Source: Sepioteuthis lessoniana (taxonomy: Eukaryota > Mollusca > Cephalopoda > Myopsida > Loliginidae). Taken from it: DNA of 64,000 nucleotides. Each line of letters begins with the position of its first letter. Position 1 is the stretch's first letter. Position numbers and translations under genes: made by a program. The stretch is taken from positions 56,863,438-56,927,437 of the forward strand of contig OY757911.1 of NCBI GenBank assembly GCA_963585895.1. The letters are read 5' to 3'. A model generated the notes under the pieces. That model had not been told where the DNA came from and ran no database searches. It worked only from the letters and a program-made list of their open reading frames with translations. Positions 1 through 13,440 of this stretch are shown in pieces.

Positions 1-1437
<1,437 letters not shown>

Positions 1438-1481
1438 AAAAATCAATAGTTGTTTTGTTCGTTGATAGGTTAGGGTAACTT

Positions 1482-1945
1482 TTTATGGCATATCAGCATT
1501 TGTAACCTATTTTATGCAAAATCCTATTCATACATATATTAAACAAATATGATTTGTAAACGAATAGTTGGTTGGTATTTTTTAAACGGGACAGATCTCA
1601 TTTGTTTCCACAGTTTCATCTATTGCTATTTAACCGTATCAATTTTATTCACCGTAATATAAAAGTACACAGTTCATGGTTTCCAGAATGATAAACTGCT
1701 TAAATATTTTTACTTCAACTAATCAATGAGGCATTGAAAAGTACCACCACTCCGGGTCAGATTGGACCTGGGGCTAACGCCAATGAACGAGCAATCCACA
1801 TTCCCAAAGGCACCAAAACAGGAGCCTCACCTTCAGATAAATGTTTGCAATATCCAGAACACTCTTTACTTTGGCCTTACCCATCTACAAAGAAGTAGTC
1901 AGTGTATTCTACGGCCACTGCAAACTTCACTCAGAAAAAGGAATA
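1482..1945 (-). mobile_element. Ceph-domain-like repeat, copy A
   Basis: This is the first of nine copies of one repeat family in the window. On the plus strand it begins with the tail module (TATGGCATATC, then a degenerate form of the AATGCCAAA arm). A diverged body follows, then the conserved core from about 1738: CCACTCCGGG, GAGCCTCACC and TCAGTGTATTCTAC. The same order recurs near 42.7, 53.3 and 59.2 kb on this strand and inverted near 9.5, 10.2, 23.5, 40.3 and 59.8 kb. The core resembles the Ceph-domain of cephalopod SINEs, but that match is from memory and not aligned. No protein is encoded. Confidence 0.7.
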
Positions 1946-2740
1946 GGATTTCATAATTTTAGACTTGCAATTTAGTCATAAAATGAATATAGGCTGACGT
2001 TCACCAAATGAATGATAACAAATAGAATTGAAAAGTTAATTGGAGAATTAAAGATTTTTATGAGATATTTCTTCATATAGACCTCTCTCCCTGTCTCTCT
2101 GTCTCTGTGTGTTTCTCTGTCTCTGTCTCCTCTCTCTCAGTAAAGAATCAGGAATTTCAGGTTAATTGTTTTAGTAGTAATTTTTTCAAAGTTAAACTTG
2201 ACATTTAAAATTGTGAATTCCATTTGTATTCTACATCAAGGCCTGAGTGGGCATTTGTTTTATATTGTCACGTCAAACATATAATAATAATCAAATTAGA
2301 AATGTGGAAAGTTTGTTTAAGAATCAGCTGATGCATAAAGTTCTGAGATAAACAATTTAGTAGTAACAGCTAATATTTGGGACTTATCAAAGACGTGTCC
2401 ACAAAAGACAGTAGTGACGTATTACTACAGATTTAGTTGGCAAGTGATTTAACGATTTCGTAATAGTTGAGTTCTGATTGGATAAAACGGGGTAAGTGAG
2501 ATCCCTGGGTAGACCTCCGGCGGAATCCACCAGAAGGGAGCCAATTTGACCGAGGACGAAGGGTCTCTACGAAGGAGCAACATCCATGTCAATTTTCCGT
2601 TAGTTACTTTAAAGATTAAACATGAAGCTGTTAAAGAGGCTATTTACAATTCTATATTACTGCTTAGTTGCAGACAAAAGGTCATATTTGTTTGAAACTT
2701 AAACACACATACACTGCACATACACACACATATGAATGAA

Positions 2741-2789
2741 CACACACACACACACACACACACATACACACATATATATATATATATAT
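2741..2789. repeat. (CA)n-(TA)n microsatellite
   Basis: CA repeats with single interruptions, followed by TA repeats. Confidence 0.95.
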
Positions 2790-3062
2790 GATTTTTTTAC
2801 AAAAAGTAAAATGAAACTGAATGATAACACATGACACTGATTTTCACGTAGCCGAACTTCAGCCGGTCAAAGAGTTTTCCAAAATTATTCACCTGAAGAT
2901 GAACCATGTGAAAACCAGAGTTGTGAGTTATAATGCTGTTTTCTTTTTTCATTCTCTGAAATATGGTGATATTGCTCTGCATTTTTATGCATAAAGCAGT
3001 ACTTTTTCCAGAAGAAAAACTGCTTTTAACATTAAATCTTAATCTCATATACATATATATAC

Positions 3063-3091
3063 AGAGAGAGAGAAAGAGAGAGAGAGAGAGA
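3063..3091. repeat. (GA)n microsatellite
   Basis: GA dinucleotides with AAAG interruptions. With the CT array about 130 bp downstream it forms an inverted pair of low-complexity tracts. Confidence 0.95.
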
Positions 3092-3215
3092 AAGGGATAG
3101 AGAGAAGTAAAGAGGATAAGAGAGAATATGTGTTTGACTATATATGCCTGTTGAGAATAAAATTGTTTTTATCCTAATATTTCTACAGACTCTCCTGACA
3201 TATTTTCCCCATTGC

Positions 3216-3220
<5 letters not shown>

Positions 3221-3264
<44 letters not shown>
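3221..3264. repeat. (CT)n microsatellite
   Basis: 22 uninterrupted CT dinucleotides. Confidence 0.97.
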
Positions 3265-3266
<2 letters not shown>

Positions 3267-3723
3267 ACGTTTACTTTTCCTATTTCTAGCAGGATTTCCA
3301 TCTGCCAAATCGAATACTAAGTACATTAACAAATAACCACATTAACGGAGATGTCACTGCACTTCGATGTATTACCTAGATAACAGCCAAATCAAATAGA
3401 ATTTGGCCAGCACATTGTAAAGCAAACATAGAATTCAACAAGAATTGATGTGATGCATTGTAGAAAATACAGTGGCAGGTATTCACCATCGGCACTGGCT
3501 GGGCCCCAGTCTTGCATCTATTGGCAAACAGATGAACCAACGTGACAAAAGACGTGCTCTGCAGTCAGTCAATTGAACAGGTGTCAAATTGTCAGAAAAA
3601 CGTGTTTACCCTGTGAGAATAGCATAATCTACATGCATTCTTTCTCCTACCGATTTTATCTTAAATGTATAACAACCTTTGTTAATGTACTTAATAAATT
3701 CAGTATTCCAACTTTCTTTATTA

Positions 3724-3923
3724 NNNNNNNNNNNNNNNNNNNNNNNNNNNNNNNNNNNNNNNNNNNNNNNNNNNNNNNNNNNNNNNNNNNNNNNNNNNNN
3801 NNNNNNNNNNNNNNNNNNNNNNNNNNNNNNNNNNNNNNNNNNNNNNNNNNNNNNNNNNNNNNNNNNNNNNNNNNNNNNNNNNNNNNNNNNNNNNNNNNNN
3901 NNNNNNNNNNNNNNNNNNNNNNN
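3724..3923. other. assembly gap, 200 N
   Basis: Exactly 200 N, a fixed-size scaffold gap, so the true length is unknown. Confidence 0.99.
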
Positions 3924-4524
3924 GAAGCGGTTATTCCGTACACCCAGTCTCCCAGAAATTGAGCCTTTCAATCGCTTGGAGATAATTTTCAAATGCACAA
4001 CACACTATTTAGATGAGAGTATTATGCCACAGCAGAGAATCCCGAAATGGTGTGTATGAAGAATGAGATTTGTATACTTCTGAGCCAAAACCTTACCAGC
4101 GCCATAAAGTATGGAAGCCAATACTGGCTCAATAATTTTGATGTACTTAATGTCAAAACAAGTAACATCTGAGAGAGTTTAATAAGTTATGACCAGAGGG
4201 GGTATATCAGAGTTTTTTCGAAAATGACATGAGTTAAGGTGTACTCACATTTAGTTGTTGCAAGCGGCTACCGGCAGTGGTTCAAGGAGAATAGAAATCG
4301 ACAACTGTCATTAAGTCTTTAGGTGTCTAAAATATTTATTGCAAGGTATGTGAATTAGGAAGTCTCTAGGAAGTCTCTCCCTCTCTTTGTTCGATTTGAG
4401 TTGATGAAGAACTTATTTTACCATAATATTTATACTTCGGAACAATATCCACCAACGCTCTTTCAGAAAAAAATTAAGTTATGCAAAATGTGTGTAAGGA
4501 TTTTGAATTCTTCTCAGGGAATAC

Positions 4525-4550
4525 TATATATATATATATATATATATATA
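4525..4550. repeat. (TA)n microsatellite
   Basis: 13 TA dinucleotides about 200 bp upstream of the LINE relic. Confidence 0.95.
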
Positions 4551-5865
4551 ACCCAATGCACTAAAATGGAATGCCTAAGTCACCAACGACGTAAATCTCA
4601 AACAGAGATAAAGTAATCGATGGAAGGGAACCTGAGTTAGGAGAATTACCATCGTACTCAAGATCATTTTGTTTGTCAACCTACCGTACTCAGTATGCAA
4701 ATGAGTGCAATTTGCATTAATTGGCCTCAAGCAAATGACGATAGATGGAAGGTCCTCGATGAAGATTTCACCGAAACAGCTTGAAGGGAAATTGTATTAT
4801 TTCACTAGAATTATACATGCACTGTGCCTCGATCACTTTGGAGCAGCAGGCGTCCAAAAACAAATACAATGAGCCAATAGAAGACAGAGTGGGAAGGGCA
4901 GGCTTAGAGTAGAGCAATGACTTCTTAAGAAGCGACTTAGAGAAATTCCAGATGACAAGGAGTCGATAAAGGAGAAAATATCCGAAGTAAAGGAAAGGGT
5001 CCTTGCCATTGAATGAGTAGAAAACGCTGGGAAACGGTAACAAGAGAAACGAAAGGCGAGGTGCAATTTCGAAAAAATACCGTTTAAATTCACCAAGAAA
5101 TTGTTCGAGGCGTGGAAAATGGGGTCCTCAGTATACCGAAAGAGGATTTGGAAACGTATGTTCGGAAAAATATCCTGACCCACTCGCCGACATTTCTCTG
5201 GGCCGTCATAGTGAACCCAATAATCCTCATCCCACAGAAGAAAAAAATGAGAATTCCCTTTTGAAACGAGGTGAAATAATAAAAAAATTGTCAGAAAAGC
5301 TAGCGCTAAGTGCTCACCGTGGATTAACAGAATTTATTATAACCTCTACAAAAGATGCCCTAAATATTAGTACTTTTTGGAAGCATTCATGAGAATCTCA
5401 TAGAACGAAATTCATTGCAGAGAGTTGGGGATTAGCAGATGTAATCCACATACCAAAAGAAAAAGACTCTAGAAAACTAAATATGTTCCGACCAATTTCC
5501 TTTCTCAACGTATAAAGTTATACCTTTTTCGGTGTCATTGCGAAGAGGATGACGAGATTTGTGATAAAAAATGGGTATGTCAATACATCAATACAAAAGG
5601 CTGGAATTACCGGCTTTCCAGATTGTATTAAAGATACTACTATGTTGTGTGGCCGAATAAAAACGGCCAAAAAAATAAATCAGCCGAACTTCACGTCATC
5701 TGGTTAGATATAGAAAACGCATATGGCTCAGTATGACACTAACTACTTGAGAAAGCAATGGACTTTTTTTGGATTCTAGAGTACATTAAAAACATCATAT
5801 CAGCGTACTTTAAATGTACCTATGAGAGCTAGCTTTTCTATTTATAAATATTCAACAGACAAAAG

Positions 5866-6072
5866 TTGAATATTGGCATTATGATGGGCTGTGTTATCTC
5901 TCCACTACTTTTCGTTTTGTTAATGGAGATTTTATTGCGTTGTACTGAAATCAACACCAATGAAATGACCGGTCCACCTATGAAAGTTTTTATGGATGAT
6001 GTTACTCTAGTTGCATCATCCAGATCACACGTAGAACAACTGGTGACCCGCCTACAAGAACTCTTCAAATAG
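5866..6072 (+). pseudogene. LINE reverse transcriptase core fragment
   Basis: A 68-codon open stretch holding the RT palm: GCVISPLLF (motif B region) followed by VFMDDVTLVASS, where the DD pair is the metal-binding catalytic site of motif C. It is the best preserved part of the HERO-like relic. The flanking coding sequence is in other frames. Confidence 0.75.
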
Positions 6073-6578
6073 GCAGCAATGAAAAGAAAGCATTCAAAAT
6101 GCCGTGGTTTATCAATAATTAAAGGAAACTGCAGAGAGATAAATTTCATCGTTGATAGAAACGAAATCCCCACGAAAAGAAAGGTTAAGATGGATTGCGC
6201 TATATTGATAAATCTTACCTCCTGAATAAAGATAAAGTTTGGTGCGTTTATTTTGGATTTTCTCCCAAATCATCATGACCAATGCAAATATATGAGGTAT
6301 CAATTACAAAAGTTGAGCGGTTAATCAGTGAATATACTAGAAAATTGTTGGGAGTACTAAACTCTTTAACAAATGTGGCGCTATAGAGTTCGTCAACGTT
6401 GTCACTTGTTGGGGAATTTAAATTAGGTGAAGCGCGACTTTTCCAGATGCTACGTAAGTCTCACGACCCACTAGTAAACAAAGCCCAGCCTTCCGTAATA
6501 ACCAGTCGGAAATGGAAGGCGAAAGTGGCTCTACAGAATGCAGAATCGGCTCTTAAGATGAAATAAATAATTGGCACT

Positions 6579-6794
6579 GTGACAAATAGAAGAGCAGGTC
6601 TAGGCCTTCATCCTCAGCGTTGGTGGTCAAAGGAATCCACAATAAACCAAAGAAAAATGGTTTTAAGAGAAATTCATAATCTTGGGGAAGTCACGCGTAT
6701 TGCTACAGCTGTAGGACAAAGGAAACTGGGCAAATGGACAAGTGCGAGAGTGCAAAAAACAGAGCAGACATATGAGGCGACCATAAGTACATGA
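6579..6794 (+). pseudogene. LINE linker region fragment (after RT, before zinc knuckle)
   Basis: A 71-codon open stretch with NRRAGLGLHPQRWWSK, matching the remembered GRAGLG...W(S/K)K segment that precedes the zinc knuckle in HERO-like LINEs. Part of the same relic, not an independent gene. Confidence 0.6.
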
Positions 6795-7484
6795 CACCCA
6801 AAAAATGGAGTTCCCTTATAAAGGCAGTTTACTATGTTTAATCAACACCAATCAAATTTCATGGTTGGGGGTTAAGTACATCCGACCGATGCAGAACATG
6901 TTGGAAAACTGCCAGCCTCAAATATGTTCTCACTGAATGCGAGAATGCTCTGTGAAGCTACACATGGGGACATAACGAAGTCCTTGAGATTTTTGCCGAG
7001 GTTGCGAAGATTTGTTGAGAGACTGCCAATAAAGCTCTAAAAAATATCACCTATAGAGCGATTTATTTCGTTAAAGAAGAACATCTTTCGAAACTTTCGC
7101 GTAAAAATAAGCACAGATCAACATTCATTGATGGCTGCACGGAATGGCACGTCAAAACTGATTTAGAACACCATTTCATATTTCCAACAGAAATAGAATT
7201 TACGACTCAGTGTTCAAATATTGCTATTTGATCCGGTAAAATAAATAAAAGTTTTCGTTATTAAGTTAACGGTCCCTTTTGAAGAAAATTTCGACAAGAC
7301 ACATCAGCGTAAGTCGGAAAAATATGAGGATCTGCAAGAATAAAGTCTCAGAAATAACTGGATAACCAAATCATTTCCTATCGAGGTCGAAAACCGAGGT
7401 TTCATTACCCACTCAACCTCTTATTCTTGATTCGTCCTTGACTTTCTCCCTCAGATAAGAGGATATACATAAAAACAAATCCAA

Positions 7485-7683
7485 TATAAGGATCTGACTG
7501 CATAAGCGTGGATACATCAATCCCACAAATTGATGTTAATCCAACAAAATCTGGTGGTATCGTAACTTACTGGGTTAGTCGAAATGAGGCTTCAGCCCCA
7601 AAACTATGTCTGAACAAAGAGTCATCATCTGATGAAGGCATTGTCGGAAGTAATACTGCCGTATAAACATCAGTTATGATACC
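7485..7683. other. possible PLE terminal remnant
   Basis: A GC-richer patch with CTGATGAAGGC at 7629-7639 followed by GGAAG. It looks like a decayed hammerhead core of the kind seen in the PLE ends of this window. No RT or endonuclease sequence lies next to it, so the call is weak. Confidence 0.25.
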
Positions 7684-7785
7684 TACACACACACACCTAC
7701 GCGCGTGCGCACACACACACACATATATATATATATAGATGATATATATATATATATAGATGATAAATTTGTGTTCAGGTATGGT

Positions 7786-7867
<82 letters not shown>
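7684..7867. repeat. compound (CA)n/(TA)n arrays
   Basis: Two CA-TA blocks, 7684-7760 and 7790-7867, separated by about 30 bp. They give spurious Thr-His and Tyr-Ile frames on both strands. Confidence 0.95.
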
Positions 7868-7870
<3 letters not shown>

Positions 7871-8573
7871 TAAATTACGGTGCACAAGTCGATTTGGCAT
7901 ATGAGTCGACCGCATGATTTTTACCTCAGAATTCTAGATTTGACCTATGCAAGCCTTGTAGGTCAAGCCCTAAATATGCAGTATGCTACTAGTAGGCACA
8001 GAAAAATGTATTTTAAATTTTGAGCTATAAAATTACTGTAATAATCTTAATTTGTGGATATTCAATAATCTACCACTACGCCCAAATAAACTTTCTTTAT
8101 TTCCGTAGTGAATCCTCTACATATCTTTTCTCTGAAATTAGAATCCCATCAGACATATTTGTAACATGCAAGTCTTACACATTAGAGCTCATATTCACTG
8201 GAATTCATAATCAATTACGCTATCATCAAATCACACAGATAAGCCATATTGTTTACAGACCAAGCCTCAGCCGCGAGGAACAAATTTTGATAGAGCATTC
8301 ATATAATACTTAATTTATTAAAAAAATCATCATTTTACATTAATCTCTATGTTAATTTGTGTTATAAGTTCAACGAAAACGCGATTCAGTTGTAAACATT
8401 TGTAGCAGTCAGCTAGAGTTTAGGTAAGTGGTATAAACAGATTGTTAGCAGTACTGTTCCATTGTCTGAGCCATCTGGAGTAAACGTTTGGATTCTATCC
8501 CTGCCGTAAAAGTCGAACCCTAGATTTCTAGTGTTTTTCTTGCTTAAAAATAATTACAATAATTACGTACGTA
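7868..8573. other. spacer, possible unclassified repeat
   Basis: The first 150 bp hold direct motifs such as GTCGATTTGGCATATGAGTC and look repeat-derived. A 97-codon frame at 8020-8313 has no recognisable domain and AT-driven composition. No gene is called. Confidence 0.5.
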
Positions 8574-8677
8574 CTAGTCTAACGTAAAGTTGGATGGGTT
8601 TCGATCCCTGCTTCGAGCGTCCTGCGTGTCTAGCCACACTGAAGAGTTCTGATAGAAAGAAAGAGTCTGTCTGTGGA

Positions 8678-8679
<2 letters not shown>
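8574..8679 (+). mobile_element. SINE, Ser/Leu-tRNA-type family, partial copy
   Basis: Matches the inverse of 22605-22745 over about 100 bp. The sequence runs from the B-box part (GGTTTCGATC) through CTGAAGAGTTCTGAT to GTCTGTGGATGA and then directly into a (TA)n array. The tRNA-like 5' half is mostly missing here. Confidence 0.7.

Positions 8680-8743
<64 letters not shown>
8680..8743. repeat. (TA)n microsatellite at SINE end
   Basis: 32 TA dinucleotides that begin at the last base of the SINE. Confidence 0.97.
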
Positions 8744-8746
<3 letters not shown>

Positions 8747-8909
8747 AATTTCATTAAACATAATAGACATTTTATGTCTACATATTTTCTTCTGGATCCG
8801 TTCGAATTCCCGTATTACTTTTATCGTATTCGGGCGGAATTGATTTATGTATTGTCCATAGTTGTATGTATCCCTAGTACTTTCCGCCTGACTTTGGGCC
8901 ATCATCATG

Positions 8910-8944
<35 letters not shown>

Positions 8945-9384
8945 GAGGAGAATGATATTGCACTTGGGACAAAAGAAGTTATACACAATAAATAATGCAT
9001 TTCCTACTATTCTTAGGTCATTCTTTTATTTTCTGATCTCATTCCATTTATCGCCGTCTGTACAGTCTTTTCCATTGTTTTTTTTACATATCTTAAAGTA
9101 ATAGAATTTTTCAGCTCGTAACATTATTTCTTCATCACATTCCTGTCAACTAATATATTTTCTTTTCAACTTTAATAATTCATTCTTTTTGTTTTTTAAG
9201 TTATAGCTCTTTTTTTTTTATGAACGAAATAAAAATAGCTACTTAATTTTGATGTTTAACATATTTCCCCTATGACGCTTTTGAATTTTGTTAATTTTTT
9301 ATTGTCTTTTTGACGAGTTATATATTTTTATATTTTTATCCCATTGAGGAAAATATGCTTTTCATTTCAATGATATACGCGAAA
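8744..9384. other. AT-rich spacer with (GT)n
   Basis: Holds a (GT)n tract at 8906-8945 and T-rich sequence. Nothing coding is recognisable. Confidence 0.6.
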
Positions 9385-9960
9385 GGGTTGATATATTAGA
9401 CTTGAAAGATCAGTCAGCAAGGTCTGTAAAATACATCGACAGTATTTCAGCAGAGGCGTAAGATCCCCAAACGTGAGTCCTTGTTATGACATTAAACGAC
9501 CTAATAATCAGTCTCCGGTCCTAGAGCTATGGGGAATGTGAAGTACACGATCATCGCCATTGCTCCCAAGTCCACTCTGAAACATTGTTGTTGCAACTGA
9601 TAGGAACTTATTTATGGATCAAATAGAACTATTAGATATTTAATGTGCGTACAAAAATGACTAATGTTAAATTCACTTGTTACAAATTGGACTCTTGGAT
9701 CAGTTAAATGTGTATAAACAAATAACTGATGTCTAATTGAATTGTTAGCTATACACGATATTTTGAAAAATTTGACTATTTGCATAAGAACAAATAGTGT
9801 TGAAGAGAATAATTAGAATTGAACAGCAATTCTTGTAACCACCTCACTGACTGCAAAGAAATTATTTATATCTAATATAATTGACACTGTTAGGATGTAA
9901 TAATTGAAAAAATAGCAATATTAATGTACAAACAAATTACTTCTAGCTCATTTAAAAATG
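9385..9960 (+). mobile_element. Ceph-domain-like repeat, copy B
   Basis: The core at about 9490-9600 reads GGTCCTAGAGCTATGGGGAA, then CATCGCCATTGCTCCCAAG. It is followed by the body of diverged subrepeats (TGCGTACAAAAATGA and similar). A clear tail module is not seen, so the 3' end is approximate. Confidence 0.65.
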
Positions 9961-10079
9961 AAACTACATATAAAATATTCACCTATATATCATATATGCA
10001 TATCTATTCAAATGCGTGCAAACAAATGAATGTTATTAAGTATTCACTGTTACATAGCAATATTTGAAAACATTTAACT

Positions 10080-10920
10080 GAAGGCCCAGTGGGTTAGGGT
10101 TGGACAATACATGGGCTACATCTCAGCTGAGGAGATGAATCCTCCAACGAGTTTCCTGAAAATGACAGTAAACTATCTGATGGTGAGGCGACAGTAATGC
10201 TGGAGCTTTGAGGAATGCGGAGTACCCTTTTATTGGCATCGCCCCCATGTCCACTCTGGTTCGGAGAAGTAGCACTTGATGGGGTTCTATATATGGGTCA
10301 AATAGAACTAAACTATGTACTTATGCTAAACTGTATTGTTAGAAATAGAACTGTTTTGACATTTAAATTGCGTATTTATTTTAAACCGAATTGTTTGAAA
10401 AAGAACTGTTTTTATTTAAATGCAAGTAAACAAATGATTGGTGTTTAACTAAATTGTTTGGGATACATAGGAATAGTTGGAATCATTTAACTTTGTTGGC
10501 TAAACTGAATAGTTTGAAATGGAAATTTTTTTGACATTTAAGCTACATACTTATGCTAAACTGAATTGTTTGAAATGGGACTGTTTTTACATTTAACTGT
10601 GTGTAAACAAAAACTGTTTTTATTCGAAACAGAATTGTTTGTAAAGAACTGGTTTTATGTATAAAAATGAATTTGGTATTAAATAACCGACAAACCAAAT
10701 AAAACCATTCAACTGAGTGCAAACAAATGATTAATAATAAATAGAATCATTTGTATTAGATTGAAATACTTGAAACCATTTTTCAAGAATAAATAAGCTC
10801 AGGCATATTTAGAAATTTTATCAACAAATTGTGTTTATAAATCATATATATTTAATGTATATGAATAGAATAGAATTTGGCATTAAGTAAGCTATACTGG
10901 TTGGCATGCCATAAAACCTA
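10080..10920 (+). mobile_element. Ceph-domain-like repeat, copy C (long)
   Basis: The most complete copy. A possible tRNA-like head (CCCAGTGGGTTAGGG) comes first, then ATCTCAGCTGAGGAGATGAA and CCTCCAACGAG. The core follows at about 10160-10260 (AACTATCTGATGGTGAGGCG, GGAGCTTTGAGGAATGCGGA, TGTCCACTCTGG). After it are about six diverged subrepeats of roughly 55 bp built on CTGAATTGTTTGAAA...GAACTG...ACATTTAA...TATGCTAAA, then a second type with AAACAAATGATT. Two tail modules are present, at 10665-10705 and 10866-10916, so it may be two joined copies or a copy with an extended body. It has no coding capacity. Confidence 0.7.
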
Positions 10921-10959
10921 ACCAGCCATACCAACGAACCTGAGACCAAAGGTAATTTT

Positions 10960-11100
10960 TTTGGATTGCTTATAATTTAGATTACTTGTATTATTCATCA
11001 ACTTCTGAATATTTACTGGTAGCTCGTTTTCCTTATGCTGAAGATTCTTACTTTTAACACAGTGATTATCGAATGTATTATCTAATAGATGAATTCCTTT
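10960..11100 (+). repeat. diverged repeat, paired with 11790-11910
   Basis: Shares an ordered set of blocks with 11790-11910: TTAGATTAC, TTCTGAATATTT, TATCGAATGT and others, with small gaps. The class is unknown. Confidence 0.45.
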
Positions 11101-11199
11101 CACTTTGATTTAATTTTTTCGATTGTTTTCACTTTAGATACATGATTGTCAGATTTTCCTTATTTATGAACTTGGAGTAATTGATATTTTCTTACATTA

Positions 11200-11370
11200 T
11201 TGATTGGTAAGATCTATTCTTACTAGTAGTGTAATATTCAAATTATGTCCTGAGCCGTTAGACACGCAAAAAAAAACAATAGTATGATTGACAGCCGTCA
11301 AATCCAGGATCAGTCAGACACCTCGGCTCTGATGGATGGTTTCAATCAGGTGACCAAAATGGTTTTAGCA
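11200..11370 (+). repeat. unclassified dispersed repeat R, copy 1
   Basis: Blocks GAGCCGTTAGACACGC, GATTGACAGCCGTCAAATCC, CTCGGCTCTGAT and GTGACCAAAATGGTTTTAG recur, diverged, at 12800-12930 and 14390-14540. No terminal repeats or target duplications were found. Confidence 0.55.
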
Positions 11371-12799
11371 AAAGATACGTATGTGAAAAAAATCAAATAG
11401 AGTGGTTGAATATTCCATCTTGCTCTCACTGGTTCCCTTTTGAAGCTACAGCGATCAATAAGGATTTAAATGAAGGCAAGAAACAAAAAGTAAAATGTGC
11501 ACATGGAAATTTGGTCACGTTTTAATCTTCCTATCAGTAAAGAAGAACCAAGGATAAATGCCGAATAAGAACAAAGATGGTGACATGAAAGAGTTGTCGG
11601 AAAGAGTGACACGAGGTGGAATACAGTCAAGGGATAGAAGCCGATCGATCGTAGTGTAGGGTCTACGTATAGAATATAACTAGATTGTCCGGTGAAATCG
11701 CAATGCAAGAATTTTTACTCGCATTGACGGACGCGAAAGAGTTGAAATGTGTGAAATGAAGTTGTTTTGGAAAGCTTGTTACTTGGATTCCTTACATTAA
11801 TCATCAAATTCTGAATATTTTTAAGTGGCTCTTTTTACTTTGGCAGGAATATGTTACTTTTGTGACAGACATTCTCGAATGTCTCCTCTGATGAATGGGC
11901 AGATGAAAATTGTGTGATATTTCAAAACTGACGAATGATATTCACTGTCTCACATGAGTTAGAAAATAAGATATTGTTAGAAAGAATCTTTATAATAGCT
12001 ATGTTTATATTTATTTTCGCATGAGCACTGGTGAAAAACGCATGTTATTGCAAGATTGGAAAATTATACTCGGAGACCTAACATACTTTCCACACGAATA
12101 AAATCACTTTATCGACCTTTTTCGATTAGCATTTTTCTCTCTGTCCCTTCAACATCTGTTTCTTTAAGATGAGCGTCTTTTTCAACTTGGAGCCTGAATT
12201 CATCGCATCAGCAGGCACATACGTCCGCAATACCAGATGATGTTCAGCAGAATTTTTCAGGTGATAAGTCATGGTTATGTCAGATTGGTTTTGTTGGTAT
12301 TGTGGCTGTAGAGCAGTCTGACCTTGTCTACTTTCTAACCTGTAAGCTCAGCATAGCCGAAAATTGTGAGCGACTGATATCTCTTCTAGGAAGGATGCAT
12401 GTACGTATAGGTCAGTTGGATTTTAGCGCTCCAATACCTGGAAGCTTAGACAAAGTGGAGAAACCCAGTCCAGCAAACCATATTTTTTTCATGGGCAAAC
12501 TATTATTGCATGGTATTTTTGGTCAAAACCATTTCTTATACCTGGTGAACCTTTACCCATGGGGAAGAGTAAAACTCTTTCTAGACCTCAATGCACAGAA
12601 AGAGAACTCATTCTGTACGTCTTTAACAGCTGCCTTAATATTTTGATTAACGGACGCTATTACTGGTGCTACGATCAGATGGTGAAGATTGATCTGGGAC
12701 ATACTGATAGAAAAGAAACGGATTTCCATACTAAAAAGTGGTGCTTATTTTTGTACCAAAATTGGCACGAGAAGTTGGCATTTTTAATCTGTATTTTGC
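11371..12799. other. repeat-derived spacer, no gene called
   Basis: Includes the second copy of the 10960 repeat at 11790-11910. Frames at 12302-12646 and 12559-13008 overlap each other, lack any domain and run into repeat R, so they are not called as genes. Confidence 0.5.
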
Positions 12800-12930
12800 A
12801 TTTATTGATCAATCAGCGCTTTCGTTTGGAACGCCACCATATTTTAAATTTCTTTGAGTCCGCAGACACGCAGAAAAACCCAATGGTACGATTGACAGCC
12901 GTCAAATCCAAATTCTATAAGATCGAAACC
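12800..12930 (+). repeat. unclassified dispersed repeat R, copy 2 (partial)
   Basis: Shares CGCAGACACGCAGAAAAA and ATTGACAGCCGTCAAATCC with copy 1, then diverges. Confidence 0.55.
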
Positions 12931-13296
12931 CAACATAATCGAAGAAATATTTACTTTTACAAATTGATAAGAATATATTTTCAACCAATTAGAATCAGAG
13001 GTAAATAAATCCATTGTAAAACTAATGTAGAACCTAGATAAATCTTGTACATAAAGCGATGAAATAGATAAAACTTTAGTTGATAAAGAATCATTTCTAT
13101 TTCTCCTCAACTTTCGGCTTTATTCAAGAAGGAAAACCCAACATTTGGTTTCTTTCAAGTAAATATTCAATTTCAACATCACTTAATTGTCTTCTAACAT
13201 AAAAACCCTTCTTCATCTTTACTTTGATGTGTTATTACTAACAGAACATTTTTTTAGAGCTGACTGTTCAGCTGCCTTCATTTACGTAAAGGAAAA

Positions 13297-13440
13297 AAGT
13301 AAATTTGGCGACCTTAGTTGAGTTGACCCAAAGGCTTCTTTTTCAGTGGCTCTTACATCGAAGTGTAGGGGAGGGCGCTACTCCATTCTCTGGATTGCTC
13401 TACTTTACTCTTGATCCTTACTGTTGATCAACAAACTTTT
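13297..13440 (-). mobile_element. tRNA-SINE family 2, 3' part
   Basis: Read on the minus strand it shows GTAAAGTAGAGCAATCCAGA, a short C-rich block (CGCCCTCCCCTACAC) and a GGGTCAACTCAACTAAGGTC-like end. The same order is at 51890-52127, 35671-35905 and 61681-61915. Confidence 0.75.

Larger units (their letters stand above)
1946..4700. other. AT-rich spacer with microsatellites and a gap
   Basis: Contains a CA/TA array at 2741-2789, GA at 3063-3091, CT at 3221-3264 and a run of N. No coding exon is supported. Frames that cross the N run or the GA/CT arrays are not genes. Confidence 0.6.
4745..7450 (+). mobile_element. decayed LINE, R2-superfamily, HERO-like
   Basis: A non-LTR retrotransposon read in several frames. 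From left to right: an N-terminal region (about 4750-5200); a reverse transcriptase with peptides such as IPKEKDSRKLNMFRPISFLN and AGITGFPDCI; the catalytic FMDDVT box at about 5989-6006; a thumb region ending in KCRSLS-like sequence; a CX2C zinc-knuckle-like stretch (CRTCWKTASLKYVLTEC, about 6890-6942); and a restriction-like-endonuclease-like end (FPTEIEFTT and FPIEVENRGF, about 7170-7420). This RT, zinc knuckle, RLE order is that of HERO/R2-type LINEs, which nick DNA with a type-II-like nuclease. The copy has many stops and frame changes and is dead. The family call comes from remembered peptides. Confidence 0.75.

Noticed and set aside
3063-3264. Inverted GA/CT tracts as a CRISPR-like or regulatory structure
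   Set aside because: Simple dinucleotide arrays, common throughout the window.
3573-4059. Open frames of 95-130 codons on both strands
   Set aside because: They exist only because they cross 200 unknown bases.
7567-7917. Frames of Tyr-Ile, Cys-Val and Thr-His repeats
   Set aside because: Translated (TA)n and (CA)n arrays. The same applies at 1243-1446, 17653-17933, 47656-47925, 49380-49643 and 62566-62904.
8020-8313. 97-codon frame as a possible small gene
   Set aside because: No domain, signal peptide or splice context, with AT-driven amino acids and repeat-like sequence on its 5' side.
12302-13008. Two overlapping frames of 114 and 149 codons
   Set aside because: They overlap in different phases, show no family and run into repeat R.
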